Numbered from the stretch's first letter, positions 17,171 to 26,102 are shown. The stretch is 42,480 nucleotides of DNA from Prevotella sp. (GCA_022783515.1 JALEWR010000023.1:1-42480); one strand, 5' to 3'. Translations and numbers: made by a program. Notes: generated from the letters alone by a model not told the origin.

Positions 17171-17359
17171 TAATTCTTGATAAAAAACATACTTTTTAAT
17201 ATTCTTTTTGAGTTTTCTCTGAATATATGTGCAAAATATACGGATTTGGAAGAGAAAAACAAGATTCTTCACCGCCCACTCTCAAGGTGGAGAGAGTTAT
17301 CCCCCATAAAGCTTATAGGGATTACGAGTCACACAGAACTTATAGGTTGTGAGCCGGTT

Positions 17360-17375
17360 CTCCCCTCCTTGGGAG
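17360..17375. repeat. CTCCC/GGGAG hairpin element downstream of the cupin gene
   Basis: CTCCC (17360-17364) pairs with GGGAG (17371-17375) in a G/C-rich segment followed by TGGCCGGGAAAGG. It starts about 30 nt after the cupin stop on the minus strand and may help end that transcript. A similar CTCCTT/AAGGAG element follows the Crp/Fnr gene. The rest of 17171-17403 holds no gene I can support. Confidence 0.4.
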
Positions 17376-17403
17376 TGGCCGGGAAAGGCTATTCTCCCTC
17401 TTC

Positions 17404-17730
17404 TCACCCCCTAATCATCGTCAAAATCATCTTGAATCGCTTGGCTGCGTGCAAGGCATGAGGAACATTGGCAGGCATGATAATCATCTCGCCGGCCTTC
17501 ACTTGGTGTGGCACACCACCCACTTTGATTTCCGCTTCACCATCAATCACCATTACTGTGGCATCGAATGGTGCCGAATGTTCGCTCAAACCTTGCCCTT
17601 CGTCGAAAGCAAAGAAGGTGATACTTCCTGCCTGACTGTGAGAAACTTCTTTACTTACAATACCGCCATCGGCATAATCAATCACTGCACCGGGAACAAG
17701 AACTGTTCCTTTTTCTATTTTCTGACTCAT
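17404..17730 (-). CDS. Cupin-domain protein
   Basis: A 108-residue single-domain cupin. The two cupin motifs are visible: GLSEHSAPFDATVMVIDGEAEI (about 48-68, with a metal-ligand His and the conserved Gly of the turn) and AGEMIIMPANVPHAL (about 79-93, ligand His). Such small cupins bind a metal and act as sensors or simple oxygenase/isomerase-like proteins; nothing here tells which. It is divergent from a Crp/Fnr regulator over a 169-bp region, an arrangement that suggests control by that regulator, possibly in redox or nitrosative stress as for other Bacteroidota Crp/Fnr-cupin pairs (inference). Confidence 0.85.
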   Translation of the reverse strand: MSQKIEKGTVLVPGAVIDYADGGIVSKEVSHSQAGSITFFAFDEGQGLSEHSAPFDATVMVIDGEAEIKVGGVPHQVKAGEMIIMPANVPHALHAAKRFKMILTMIRG

Positions 17731-17762
17731 ACTTATTTTTTCTTTAATAGATGATTATTATA

Positions 17763-17851
17763 GTCAACAGACCTTCTGTCAACACTTCTTTACAAGATTA
17801 CTCTACCTATAGCAAAAAACATACCGAACCAAATGGTGATAACAATTGTTA
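17763..17851. promoter_or_regulatory. Candidate operators in the cupin/Crp divergent region
   Basis: The region holds a perfect 12-bp palindrome TAACAATTGTTA (17840-17851), a palindrome ACAGA-N3-TCTGT (17767-17779), and GTCAAC copies at 17763-17768 and 17778-17783, with a third at 17892-17897 just before the Crp start. Symmetric sites between a regulator and its divergent neighbour are the usual place for Crp/Fnr binding. Which one is used is unknown. Confidence 0.4.
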
Positions 17852-17884
17852 CTCTTTATCTGAACAAATATCATTTTTTTTAGC

Positions 17885-17892
17885 TAAATTTG
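17885..17892 (+). promoter_or_regulatory. -7 element immediately before the Crp/Fnr start codon
   Basis: TAAATTTG matches TAnnTTTG and ends only 7 bp before the ATG at 17900, implying an almost leaderless transcript if used. No consensus TTTG lies 19-21 bp upstream, compatible with an activated or regulated promoter. Confidence 0.4.
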
Positions 17893-17899
17893 TCAACGT

Positions 17900-18565
17900 A
17901 TGGAACCGAATATATATCAATCGCTCAGCATTTGTCCGCTGTTTCAAGGCATTGACATGGCAGAAATAGAAGTCATATTGCAAGATGTTAGTTTTAAACT
18001 GGTGAGATATGACAAGAAAGACATCTACACATTGACTGGTATGCCATGCAAATATGCCGACATCGTTATTAAAGGCGAACTCACTACCCGCATGGTGAGT
18101 ATGTCCGGAAAAACCGTAGAGGTGAGTCGACTCAACAAAGGCGACATCATTGCCCCTGCCTTTATTTTTGCCAAAGACCGCACCATGCCCGTAAGTGTGG
18201 AAACCGAATGCGAAACCTTTATTCTGCGTTTTCAACCATCGGAGTTTGAGACATTAATCGACCACGATATCCGTCTGCGTAGAAACTTTATTCAAATTCT
18301 CTCCAACATTGATGTTTTCTTAACCAAGAAGATGCGGGTGTTGAGTCTGTTCACCGTGCGTGAAAAGGTGGCTTACTTCCTTACCGACACGGCAAAGAAA
18401 CAAGGTTCACGCACCATTCTGCTGGACAAGTCTCGACAGGAGATAGCCGAGAGCTTCGGCATCCAAAAGTTTTCGCTCCTCCGTTGCTTCTCCGAGCTGG
18501 TAGAACAGGGAGCTATCGAGGTGAATGGAAAACAGATTACGATAATAGATGAAAAGAAGTTCTAA
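17900..18565 (+). CDS. Crp/Fnr-family transcriptional regulator
   Basis: A 221-residue DNA-binding regulator. An N-terminal cyclic-nucleotide-binding fold (about 10-125, starting LSICPLFQGI as is usual for the family) is joined by a dimer helix to a C-terminal winged helix (about 150-215, with EIAESFGIQKFSLLRCFSELVEQGAIEV as the helix-turn-helix). The Cys cluster of FNR is absent, so it does not look like a 4Fe-4S oxygen sensor; the effector is unknown. The start is fixed by the conserved N-terminus, which leaves only seven bases between a -7 box and the ATG. It is divergent from a cupin gene that may be its target, and is followed by a hairpin. Confidence 0.9.
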   Translation: MEPNIYQSLSICPLFQGIDMAEIEVILQDVSFKLVRYDKKDIYTLTGMPCKYADIVIKGELTTRMVSMSGKTVEVSRLNKGDIIAPAFIFAKDRTMPVSVETECETFILRFQPSEFETLIDHDIRLRRNFIQILSNIDVFLTKKMRVLSLFTVREKVAYFLTDTAKKQGSRTILLDKSRQEIAESFGIQKFSLLRCFSELVEQGAIEVNGKQITIIDEKKF

Positions 18566-18567
18566 GA

Positions 18568-18604
18568 TTTCCTCTAACTCCTTCCAAGGAGATAGAAAAG
18601 GAAA
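18568..18604 (+). terminator. Hairpin after the Crp/Fnr gene
   Basis: CTCCT/AGGAG (18578-18582 with 18587-18591) lies within outer arms TTTCC/GGAAA (18568-18572 with 18600-18604). It starts 3 nt after the stop. There is no long T-run, so termination is plausible rather than certain. Confidence 0.4.
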
Positions 18605-18667
18605 GCAAGAACCGTCTCCTAACACTTAACGACATAGAAGAAACGCAGTAAACTCCCCAAGAACACA

Positions 18668-20353
18668 TTGAATACAAGTTTTCCACTTCATCCGCTTACT
18701 TCTCTCCCCTCTATCTCAACCGAAGGCCGCTGTTCGCATCGCCTGCTACGAAGAGAACAATGGGATGGGGAAGAGATTCTCTTCACCAACCCCTTTTCCT
18801 ACACTCCGCATCCCTTATGCCTCCAAGCCGCAGAAGAGGTGAGACGGATGATTGCCGAATGTAAGGAATGGCAGGAAGAGGTGAGTAAGGGTAAGATGTT
18901 TGGCGTACTGGTGGTGCAAGACAAGGCCGGAGAAGTGGGCTTTTTAGCGGCTTATTCGGGACAGATGGGCGGCAGAAGCGATTGGGATGGCTTTGTTCCT
19001 GCAGTCTTCGACTATCTCCAGCCCGATGGATACTTTAAGCAAGAAGAGGCTCGTATCAGCGAGTTGAACCATCGTATCACCCTACTGAGTAAGGCTCCCG
19101 AGTATCGGTTGGCACAGCAGCAGCTGGAACAATGCCGGAAGGAAGCCAACGAAGCTATTGCCCGGCATAAGGAAAGGATGCAAGCAGCCAAAGTAGTAAG
19201 AGACCACGAACGTGCTGAGGGCGACATAGATGAGCTGCGAGAAGAAGAGCTACTGAATGAAAGTAGATGGATGAAAGCAGAGTTGCGACGCTTGAAACAA
19301 CATTTTCAACAACGCCAACAGAAAATAGAAGCACAACTCAAAGTCACGGACGACGAGATAGTACTTTTGAAAGAAGACAGAAAAAGGCGGTCGGACGCCT
19401 TGCAACGCTGGCTTTTCGCCCACTTTGAAATGCGGAACGCAAGAGGCGAAAGTAAGAATCTGCTCGAGATTTTTGCCTCTGCCACCCATCAACTGCCACC
19501 TGCGGGTACAGGCGAATGTGCGGCCCCAAAACTTCTGCAATATGCTTTCACCCACGACCTCAAGCCTCTGTGCATGGCAGAGTTTTGGGTGGGCGAATCG
19601 CCCAAAACCGAAATACGCCACGAAGGGCATTTTTATCCTGCCTGCCAAGGCAAATGCAAACCCACACTCCACTTTATGCTACAAGGCATGGAGGTGATGC
19701 CGCTCGATTTGCAGCACTGTGAGGTACAAGAATTAGAGGTGGTCTACGAAGACGAATACTTATTGGTCGTCAACAAACCGGCAGGCATGCTCAGCGTACC
19801 CGGTAAGGAAGCACAGCTATCGGTCTACGATCTGATGCGACAAAAATATCCTCATACCGACTCGCCCCTCATCGTTCACCGTTTGGATATGGCTACGTCG
19901 GGACTCTTAGCGATAGCCAAGACCAAGGAGTGTCACCAACTTTTGCAAGCCGCCTTTGCCCATCGCAAGATTAAAAAGCGATACATCGCCAAACTCGATG
20001 GCGTGTTGCCGGCCGACAAGGAAGAAGGAACGATAGATGTACCTCTTACACCCGACTACCACGATCGCCCTCGCCAAAAGGTAGATTGGCAAGAGGGGAA
20101 GAAGGCTGTCACCCACTATCGGGTGATTGAACGCCAAAAACAATACACTTGGGTGGCACTTGAGCCACACACTGGCCGCACCCATCAACTGCGTGTGCAT
20201 TGTGCCTCGCCCCACGGACTCAACACCCCCATCGTCGGTGACCTACTCTATGGTAAGGCAGCCGACCGATTATACTTACATGCCGAACAACTCCAGTTTA
20301 TCCATCCTATCACCCATCAACAGCTAAACATTTACAAACGCTGGGAAGAATAA
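18668..20353 (+). CDS. RluA-family pseudouridine synthase with long N-terminal extension
   Basis: A 561-residue protein. The last ~200 residues are the RluA/TruC catalytic domain: VHRLDMATSGL with the catalytic Asp407, then HTGRTHQLRVH near the end. The first ~360 residues are an extension found in a Bacteroidota subgroup: a segment with FTNPFSYTPHPL near residue 40, then a long charged coiled coil (about 125-240), and a domain with paired Cys (ACQGKCKP). There is no S4 domain. The open frame (from 18638) has no ATG before about residue 60, so the TTG at 18668 is taken as the start because the conserved N-terminal segment precedes the first ATG. It probably modifies a uridine in rRNA or tRNA. 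Confidence 0.88.
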   Translation: MNTSFPLHPLTSLPSISTEGRCSHRLLRREQWDGEEILFTNPFSYTPHPLCLQAAEEVRRMIAECKEWQEEVSKGKMFGVLVVQDKAGEVGFLAAYSGQMGGRSDWDGFVPAVFDYLQPDGYFKQEEARISELNHRITLLSKAPEYRLAQQQLEQCRKEANEAIARHKERMQAAKVVRDHERAEGDIDELREEELLNESRWMKAELRRLKQHFQQRQQKIEAQLKVTDDEIVLLKEDRKRRSDALQRWLFAHFEMRNARGESKNLLEIFASATHQLPPAGTGECAAPKLLQYAFTHDLKPLCMAEFWVGESPKTEIRHEGHFYPACQGKCKPTLHFMLQGMEVMPLDLQHCEVQELEVVYEDEYLLVVNKPAGMLSVPGKEAQLSVYDLMRQKYPHTDSPLIVHRLDMATSGLLAIAKTKECHQLLQAAFAHRKIKKRYIAKLDGVLPADKEEGTIDVPLTPDYHDRPRQKVDWQEGKKAVTHYRVIERQKQYTWVALEPHTGRTHQLRVHCASPHGLNTPIVGDLLYGKAADRLYLHAEQLQFIHPITHQQLNIYKRWEE

Positions 20354-20443
20354 GTCCATCCAAAGCTTCTAAAATGCAGAAAAAAAAACACAAGGTTTAT
20401 ACATTTTTTATGTAAAAGAACATCGTGTTTCGCTTAAATTTAT

Positions 20444-20451
20444 TATTTTTG
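20444..20451 (+). promoter_or_regulatory. Putative -7 element before the 20543 gene
   Basis: TATTTTTG matches TAnnTTTG, about 91 bp before the ATG. No consensus -33 box is seen. Confidence 0.4.
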
Positions 20452-20542
20452 CAACATCAATGTACCCGGTATCGCTGTATATCAGCAAATACTTTTCATG
20501 ACAGACAACTAACATTTTCAACCTGATAAAAAACAAACACTT

Positions 20543-21994
20543 ATGAGAAAAACTTTACGCTATTCTATTATGTGTGTCCTTATGCTGTTGAGCTATTTAC
20601 CAGCGATGGCACAAGACGTGACGATTGACTTCACCAAAGAAACCGTTGCACCCGCTGTGAATTATGTTATCACACACAATGCTCAAGGTTTTACCTTTAC
20701 TTTCTCTAAAGAAAAAGGTGTGTCAGCACCCAAACACATGGGAACTTCATCAAGAGATGTACGCCTGTATGCCAAAAACAAAATGGTGATTGAGTCGGAA
20801 ACACCCTTTAATAAGGTTGTATTCAACATCTCACAAAAAGGTTTGGAACAATGGGGAGATATAACTCCCTCACAAGGAGATATACCCAAAGCCGATAAAG
20901 AAGCAAAAACAGCCACTTGGACTGCACCGTCACCGGTTACACGCATTGAGTTTACCGTGAGCAATCAAGCCATGTACGGCACAAGACACGACAAAGCGTA
21001 TGCCGGACAGTTTTGTTTCAACTCTGCAGTGATAACAAAAGCGACTGAAGATACAGAAGTGGTGGAATCGCCTGTATTCTCTCATACCACAGGCAACTAT
21101 TTTGCCCCCTTCCAACTCAACATCACCGCTCCAGAAGGTTATACAATTCGCTACACACTTGACGAATCTAACCCAAGCGACGTAAATGGAGAAACATTCA
21201 CAGCCCCCATCACCATTTCCAACTTCACTACGGTTAAAGCCATCGCTTTCAATCCCAGCAACAAGAAGAGCTTTATCGTTACCCATACTTACACATTCCC
21301 TGCAACTCGCAATAGCATTGCCGAAATAAAAGTATTGAGTAATAAAGAAATTGCCAAACTCGTGCTGAAAGATGCAATTGTCTTGGCAGCCGGCAATGAT
21401 AACATGTTTGTAGCAGATGAGTCGGGAGCCATTATGTTCTACAAAACAGGCTTGAACTACGCTCCGGGAACACGCATCAACGGAACATTGGTATGTAAAT
21501 TTGACCGCTTCAACAACTTACCCGAAATCATTTCTGCCGGTGAGGACACCAACGACAAGGACCTTCGTACCACACAAGGAACAGCTCCCACACCGCAACC
21601 TGCCACATTGAACGGCGTGAAAGCCGAAGATATGTTGGGTAAATTGGTGAAGATTGACAATGTACAGCTTGACAGTGCGAGCAACAGACTTTACGCTGTA
21701 GTAGGAGAAGAGCGTATAGAGGTGTATAACAAAACATTGAATGCTCTGCCCACAAGCACCAAGATTGAAAGCGGAAGCACCAATAATACTCTCACCGCCA
21801 TCGTGTCAGTCTACAATACCAACTACCAACTTTTGCCCATCAGCATCGAGACAGTTACCACCGGTATCAACAACGTAAATGCAGAAGTAGGCAATAAAAC
21901 ACAAGAAGCGATTTATAACTTGGCAGGACAACGTGTAGATGCCAACTATAAAGGCGTGGTAGTGAAAAACGGAAAGAAATATCTACAAAAGTAG
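20543..21994 (+). CDS. Secreted protein with chitobiase C-terminal-like and OB-like domains and T9SS-like C-terminus
   Basis: A 483-residue protein with a signal peptide (cut after PAMAQ, about residue 24). An N-terminal beta domain (~25-165) is followed by a CHB_HEX_C_1-like domain (~175-250; pattern GYTIRYTLDESNPS ... ITISNFTTVKAIAF), a non-catalytic domain common in secreted Bacteroidota proteins. Next comes an OB-fold-like domain (~260-430; LVLKDAIVLAAGNDNMFVAD ... GTRINGTL). The C-terminal ~30 residues AIYNLAGQRV ... GVVVKNGKKYLQK fit the type A-like T9SS sorting pattern seen in four other genes here. No catalytic motif is visible; substrate binding at the surface is the likeliest role. 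Confidence 0.82.
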   Translation: MRKTLRYSIMCVLMLLSYLPAMAQDVTIDFTKETVAPAVNYVITHNAQGFTFTFSKEKGVSAPKHMGTSSRDVRLYAKNKMVIESETPFNKVVFNISQKGLEQWGDITPSQGDIPKADKEAKTATWTAPSPVTRIEFTVSNQAMYGTRHDKAYAGQFCFNSAVITKATEDTEVVESPVFSHTTGNYFAPFQLNITAPEGYTIRYTLDESNPSDVNGETFTAPITISNFTTVKAIAFNPSNKKSFIVTHTYTFPATRNSIAEIKVLSNKEIAKLVLKDAIVLAAGNDNMFVADESGAIMFYKTGLNYAPGTRINGTLVCKFDRFNNLPEIISAGEDTNDKDLRTTQGTAPTPQPATLNGVKAEDMLGKLVKIDNVQLDSASNRLYAVVGEERIEVYNKTLNALPTSTKIESGSTNNTLTAIVSVYNTNYQLLPISIETVTTGINNVNAEVGNKTQEAIYNLAGQRVDANYKGVVVKNGKKYLQK

Positions 21995-22051
21995 ACTGCT
22001 TGACAAAACATGCGGCAAGCAAGCATCATCTTGCTCAACCGGCATGAGAAA

Positions 22052-22091
22052 TAACAAAAAAGCACTCCTCCTAAGGGGTGCTTTTTTGTTA
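22052..22091 (+). terminator. Terminator after the 20543 gene
   Basis: 18-bp arms (22052-22069 with 22074-22091) with one G-U pair and loop CCTA include GCTTTTTTGTT in the right arm. It is symmetric enough to work on both strands. Confidence 0.85.
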
Positions 22092-22151
22092 GTTTTACTC
22101 CGCCTCATCGCAAGAGACACAAGGCAGGCAATATGAAAAGAGGCTTTATAT

Positions 22152-22182
22152 TTTGCCATTCGTGCAGTTTGCATTAACTTTG
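22152..22182 (+). promoter_or_regulatory. Promoter of the AspT/YidE-type transporter gene
   Basis: TTTG (22152-22155), 19 bp, then TAACTTTG (22175-22182): a perfect Bacteroidota promoter. The inferred start near 22189 gives a leader of about 109 nt. Confidence 0.8.
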
Positions 22183-22297
22183 CACACAGTTTAAAGAGTG
22201 TTAACAAGAAGAAGTTGAAACGCTTTTAGATAAATAGAAGAACGTTGAAACAGCACCAGACACACTTTTTATAAAAACAAAATATAGAGAATATAAC

Positions 22298-23959
22298 ATG
22301 GATTGGTTCAATGGCTTGTTCTCCATTCACTCCGCTTTTCAGTCGATTATCGTCTTATCGCTGGTGTGCTTCGTAGGACTCGCATTAGGCAAAATACACA
22401 TCAGAGGAATATCTCTGGGTGTAGCATTTGTCTTTTTTATAGGTATTATAGCCGGACACTTCGGCTTAAACATATCGCCACAAATGTCCGAATATGCCGA
22501 AACCTTCGGACTTGTATTGTTTGTTTATACCCTCGGTCTGCATGTCGGTCCCAACTTTTTCGGTGCCATGCGACAAGAAGGCATCTCACTCAATCTTTGG
22601 GGACTTGCCGTTATTCTGCTTGGTACGGGCTTAGCCATTCTTTTCTGTCAACTCACAGCCATCCCCATCCCTACGATGATGGGCATCTTATCCGGTGCGA
22701 CCACTAACACCCCGGCCCTGGGAGCCGCCCAACAAGCACTAGGACACCTAGGATTGCCCACTCGAAGTGCAGCTCTGGGCTGTGCCGTAACCTATCCTTT
22801 GGGTGTAATCGGTGTTATATTGGCAATGATTTTCTTGCGAAAATTCGTGGTAAAACCGGCTAATATGGTTGCCAAGTCTACCGCCGACGAAGACCACACC
22901 TTTGTGGTACAATACGAAGTGGTGAATCAAGGCATCCACGGCAAAACCATTGCACAAATTTCTCAGATGGCTCACATCAAGTTCATTATATCGCGTATAT
23001 GGCGTGGAGAGCAGGTTATTGTTCCCCTTTCCACCACGCAACTGAAGTTAGGCGATAACGTTCTCATCATCACCACCGACGATGAAGTTGGCGGTATGGA
23101 GCTTCTCTTTGGCAAAAAGGTGGACAACGATTGGAACAGAGACCAGATAGATTGGAATCATCTCGACTCAAAAGTGGAGTCGAAGATTATCGTCATCACC
23201 AGGCCGATGCTCAACGGCAAAAAGTTGGGCAGTCTTCGCCTTCGCACCACCTATGGAGTGAATGTGAGCAGGGTGCTTCGGGGCGACACCAAACTATTGG
23301 GAACAAACGATTTACGCTTGCAATACGGAGACCGCGTAACAGTGGTGGGTGAACATCAAGCATTGGAAAATGTTGAAAAATACTTAGGCAATGCCGTGCA
23401 AGAACTGAAAGAACCCAATCTCGGAGCAATCTTCTTGGGCATGCTTCTCGGCTTAGCCATAGGAACTATCCCCATCCACTTCCCGGGAATGAGTGCTCCT
23501 GTGCGATTAGGAATAGCAGGAGGCCCCATCATTATGGGTATCTTGGTGGGGTCTATCGGCCCTCGCTTTCACCTCATTTCCTATACCACTCGCAGTGCTT
23601 CGCTCATGCTTCGTCAGCTCGGCTTGTCACTCTATCTTGCCTGCTTAGGTTTGGATGCAGGCAAAGACTTCTTCCATGTCGTAGTGAGACCGGAGGGATT
23701 GCTATGGATTGGTGTAGGTTTCTGCCTCACCATCATCCCCATCCTCATCATAGGAACCATTGCCCTTCGCACTCGTAAGCTGGATTTCGGCACGATATGT
23801 GGCGTACTATGCGGGTCTATGGCTAACCCCATGGCACTCAACTATGCCACCGACACCGTCAAAGGCGAAACTCCCTCTATCAGTTATGCCTCGGTTTATC
23901 CGTTAGGTATGTTCCTCCGGGTCATCATTGCACAGATAGTCGTGATGTTTTTTGTATAA
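22298..23959 (+). CDS. AspT/YidE-type transporter with two RCK_C (TrkA-C) domains
   Basis: A 553-residue inner-membrane protein of the aspartate:alanine exchanger (AAE) family, YidE/YbjL type. About five to six transmembrane helices (about 15-190, including FGLVLFVYTLGLHVGPNFF and the motif SGATTNTPALGAA) are followed by two cytoplasmic TrkA-C/RCK_C domains (about 205-290 and 295-380), then a second membrane half with the matching motif GGPIIMGILVGSIGPR and CGSMANPMALNYA. The duplicated halves with paired G-rich and TP/NP motifs are diagnostic. The substrate is not defined for most members; a dicarboxylate or amino-acid exchange role is inferred. It has its own strong promoter and no clear operon partner. 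Confidence 0.92.
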   Translation: MDWFNGLFSIHSAFQSIIVLSLVCFVGLALGKIHIRGISLGVAFVFFIGIIAGHFGLNISPQMSEYAETFGLVLFVYTLGLHVGPNFFGAMRQEGISLNLWGLAVILLGTGLAILFCQLTAIPIPTMMGILSGATTNTPALGAAQQALGHLGLPTRSAALGCAVTYPLGVIGVILAMIFLRKFVVKPANMVAKSTADEDHTFVVQYEVVNQGIHGKTIAQISQMAHIKFIISRIWRGEQVIVPLSTTQLKLGDNVLIITTDDEVGGMELLFGKKVDNDWNRDQIDWNHLDSKVESKIIVITRPMLNGKKLGSLRLRTTYGVNVSRVLRGDTKLLGTNDLRLQYGDRVTVVGEHQALENVEKYLGNAVQELKEPNLGAIFLGMLLGLAIGTIPIHFPGMSAPVRLGIAGGPIIMGILVGSIGPRFHLISYTTRSASLMLRQLGLSLYLACLGLDAGKDFFHVVVRPEGLLWIGVGFCLTIIPILIIGTIALRTRKLDFGTICGVLCGSMANPMALNYATDTVKGETPSISYASVYPLGMFLRVIIAQIVVMFFV

Positions 23960-24069
23960 TAAATAATAGAGAAGGCATGGAAAACAGAACTCTTCCAAAT
24001 GGTCCATCACAATAAGAAAGCAGAAAACCCTTGCCATATCAAAAGATATAGAGATTTAAGAAACAATTC

Positions 24070-24100
24070 TTTGAATTCTCTCCTATTTACTGTAACTTTG
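24070..24100 (+). promoter_or_regulatory. Promoter of the PASTA-rluD-ddl operon
   Basis: TTTG (24070-24073), 19 bp, TAACTTTG (24093-24100): a perfect match. The inferred start near 24107 gives a leader of only about 16 nt. Confidence 0.8.
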
Positions 24101-24122
24101 CCAATATTAATCAACGAAGAGA

Positions 24123-24833
24123 ATGAAACCATCTGAATTTTTCGGGAAATTCTTGAGTATGGCACTCTGGGGCAATCTCATAACCATGTTTTTGGTGGTT
24201 GTAGGATTGGTCTTCGGCATAAAATATGGTATCGAGCTATATACTCACCACGGCGAAGAGATTGTCGTTCCGAATATAAAACATAAAATTTTCAATGATG
24301 CCGAACACATATTGGCCGATCTCGACCTGGAAATTGTCGTTGCAGATACGGGATATGTCAAGACATTACCTGCCGATTGTATTCTCGACCAATCGATAGA
24401 GCCGGGACATAAGGTAAAACCGGGGCGAGTGATATATGTAACCATTAACGCCTCGAGTACGCCAACCCTCACCCTACCCGATATCATCGACAACAGTTCG
24501 ATGCGCGAAGCCATCGCCAAACTTACCGCCTTAGGCTTTAAGGTGGGTCCTCCCAAGTTTATTCCCGGTGAGAAAGATTGGGTATATGGAGTGGTTGTCA
24601 ACGGCAAACAAATGCTCACAGGCTCTAAAGTACCCATCGATGCCACCGTTATCATTCTCGTGGGTAACGGGATGAGAGATGCAGGCGACTCGATTAACTA
24701 TGTGGAACCCGACTATCCCGAGATAGAAATGGCAGAAGGGGCAGAAGAAACCGACGAATTTGAAGAGGTAAAACCGGAAGAGCCTCAATCTCCTGCCGAT
24801 CCATTCACACCGGTGGAGCAGCCTACACAATAA
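24123..24833 (+). CDS. Membrane-anchored PASTA-domain protein
   Basis: A 236-residue protein with a short cytoplasmic start, one transmembrane helix (about 15-36) and two periplasmic PASTA domains (about 45-112 and 113-184; each has the VPN/LPD start, a helix with DAEHIL or EAIAKL, and the VTI/VIILVG end). The C-terminal ~50 residues are acidic and Pro-rich (disordered). PASTA domains bind peptidoglycan or muropeptides, usually in Ser/Thr kinases or penicillin-binding proteins. Here there is no kinase domain. It heads an operon with rluD and the cell-wall gene ddl, supporting a role in peptidoglycan sensing or scaffolding (inference). Confidence 0.9.
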   Translation: MKPSEFFGKFLSMALWGNLITMFLVVVGLVFGIKYGIELYTHHGEEIVVPNIKHKIFNDAEHILADLDLEIVVADTGYVKTLPADCILDQSIEPGHKVKPGRVIYVTINASSTPTLTLPDIIDNSSMREAIAKLTALGFKVGPPKFIPGEKDWVYGVVVNGKQMLTGSKVPIDATVIILVGNGMRDAGDSINYVEPDYPEIEMAEGAEETDEFEEVKPEEPQSPADPFTPVEQPTQ

Positions 24834-24876
24834 GGTATAGGATACAAACAACAACAAAGAGCAACGCAAACAATAG

Positions 24877-25947
24877 ATGACAGAATACATAGAAGATATT
24901 GACGAATTGGAGGGAGACGACCTCTTAGACGCACAAGAAGAAGGAAGCGGCGAATTATACGAACACTTGAAGATTGTGGTCGATAAAGGACAGGAGTCGG
25001 TACGCATTGACAAGTTCATGACCGACAAGCTCCAACACTCCAGCAGAAACCGCATTCAGAAAGCTGCCGACGCAGGTTTTGTGCATGTCAATGGTCAACC
25101 TGTCAAAAGCAACTATAAGGTTCGACCCGACGATATCATCACGCTGATGCTCGATCGTCCCAAACACGACAACACCATCGAAGCCGAAGATATTCCTCTC
25201 GACATTGTCTACGAAGACGACTATCTGATGGTTATCAACAAGCCTGCCGGTCTTGTGGTGCATCCCGGAGCAGGAAATTTCCACGGAACACTCATCAATG
25301 CTGTGGCTTGGCACTTACGAAACATTCCTTCTTTCGATCCTAACGACCCTGAAGTGGGTTTGGTTCACCGCATCGACAAAGACACCAGTGGACTTCTTGT
25401 TGTGGCAAAGACACCCGAAGCAAAAAGAAACCTCGGTCTGCAATTTTTCAAGAAGTCGACCCAACGACAATATAATGCACTGGTATGGGGCAACTTCGTG
25501 GAAGACGAAGGACGCATCGAGGGCAACATTGCACGCGATCCGAAAGACCGACTCCGCATGTGTGTCTTCCCTCCCGACTCCGAAATAGGCAAGCATGCCG
25601 TTACTCACTACAAGGTTTTGGAACGTTTTGGCTATGTTAGCTTTGTGGAATGCATATTAGAAACAGGAAGAACCCATCAGATACGAGCACACATGAAGCA
25701 TATCGGACATCCCATGTTTGGCGACGAGAGATATGGAGGAACCGAGATATTGCGTGGCGATCGCACTAGCAGTTATAAGGCATATATCCAAAATTGCTTC
25801 AAACTCTGCCCACGACAAGCACTCCATGCCCGCACCTTAGGTTTTATTCATCCTCACACAGGCGAAGAAATGAACTTCACAACGCCTATCCCCCAAGACA
25901 TGGAACAGCTGCTCGAAAAATGGCGTAAACGCTTATCAGCAGAGTGA
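24877..25947 (+). CDS. rluD: RluD-type 23S rRNA pseudouridine synthase
   Basis: A 356-residue RluA-family enzyme. An acidic N-terminal tail (~1-30) precedes an S4 RNA-binding domain (~45-105, RIDKFMTDKLQHSSRNRIQKA), then the catalytic domain with LVHRIDKDTSGLLV and catalytic Asp167, and ETGRTHQIRAHMKHIGHP near residue 270. With the S4 domain it fits RluD, which modifies helix 69 uridines of 23S rRNA and supports ribosome assembly. It lies 43 bp after the PASTA gene, and the PASTA-rluD order is familiar in Bacteroidales. Confidence 0.9.
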   Translation: MTEYIEDIDELEGDDLLDAQEEGSGELYEHLKIVVDKGQESVRIDKFMTDKLQHSSRNRIQKAADAGFVHVNGQPVKSNYKVRPDDIITLMLDRPKHDNTIEAEDIPLDIVYEDDYLMVINKPAGLVVHPGAGNFHGTLINAVAWHLRNIPSFDPNDPEVGLVHRIDKDTSGLLVVAKTPEAKRNLGLQFFKKSTQRQYNALVWGNFVEDEGRIEGNIARDPKDRLRMCVFPPDSEIGKHAVTHYKVLERFGYVSFVECILETGRTHQIRAHMKHIGHPMFGDERYGGTEILRGDRTSSYKAYIQNCFKLCPRQALHARTLGFIHPHTGEEMNFTTPIPQDMEQLLEKWRKRLSAE

Positions 25948-26102
25948 TGGAGCGATACACGAAGAGATACTCAGTGAAACAATATACTAAAAAAAACAGC
26001 TCTATCACCATCAAAGCAAACAAGTAACCCCCAAATAAGCTAAAAGCAGAGTCGCAATATATAGAAAACTCACTCGCTCAAGGCTACAAAACATACAAAG
26101 AA

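Noticed and set aside
17054-17272. 72-codon minus-strand frame covering the orphan promoter
   Set aside because: It begins upstream of the predicted promoter and its codons are AT-rich without motif. The promoter and terminator fit a small RNA better.
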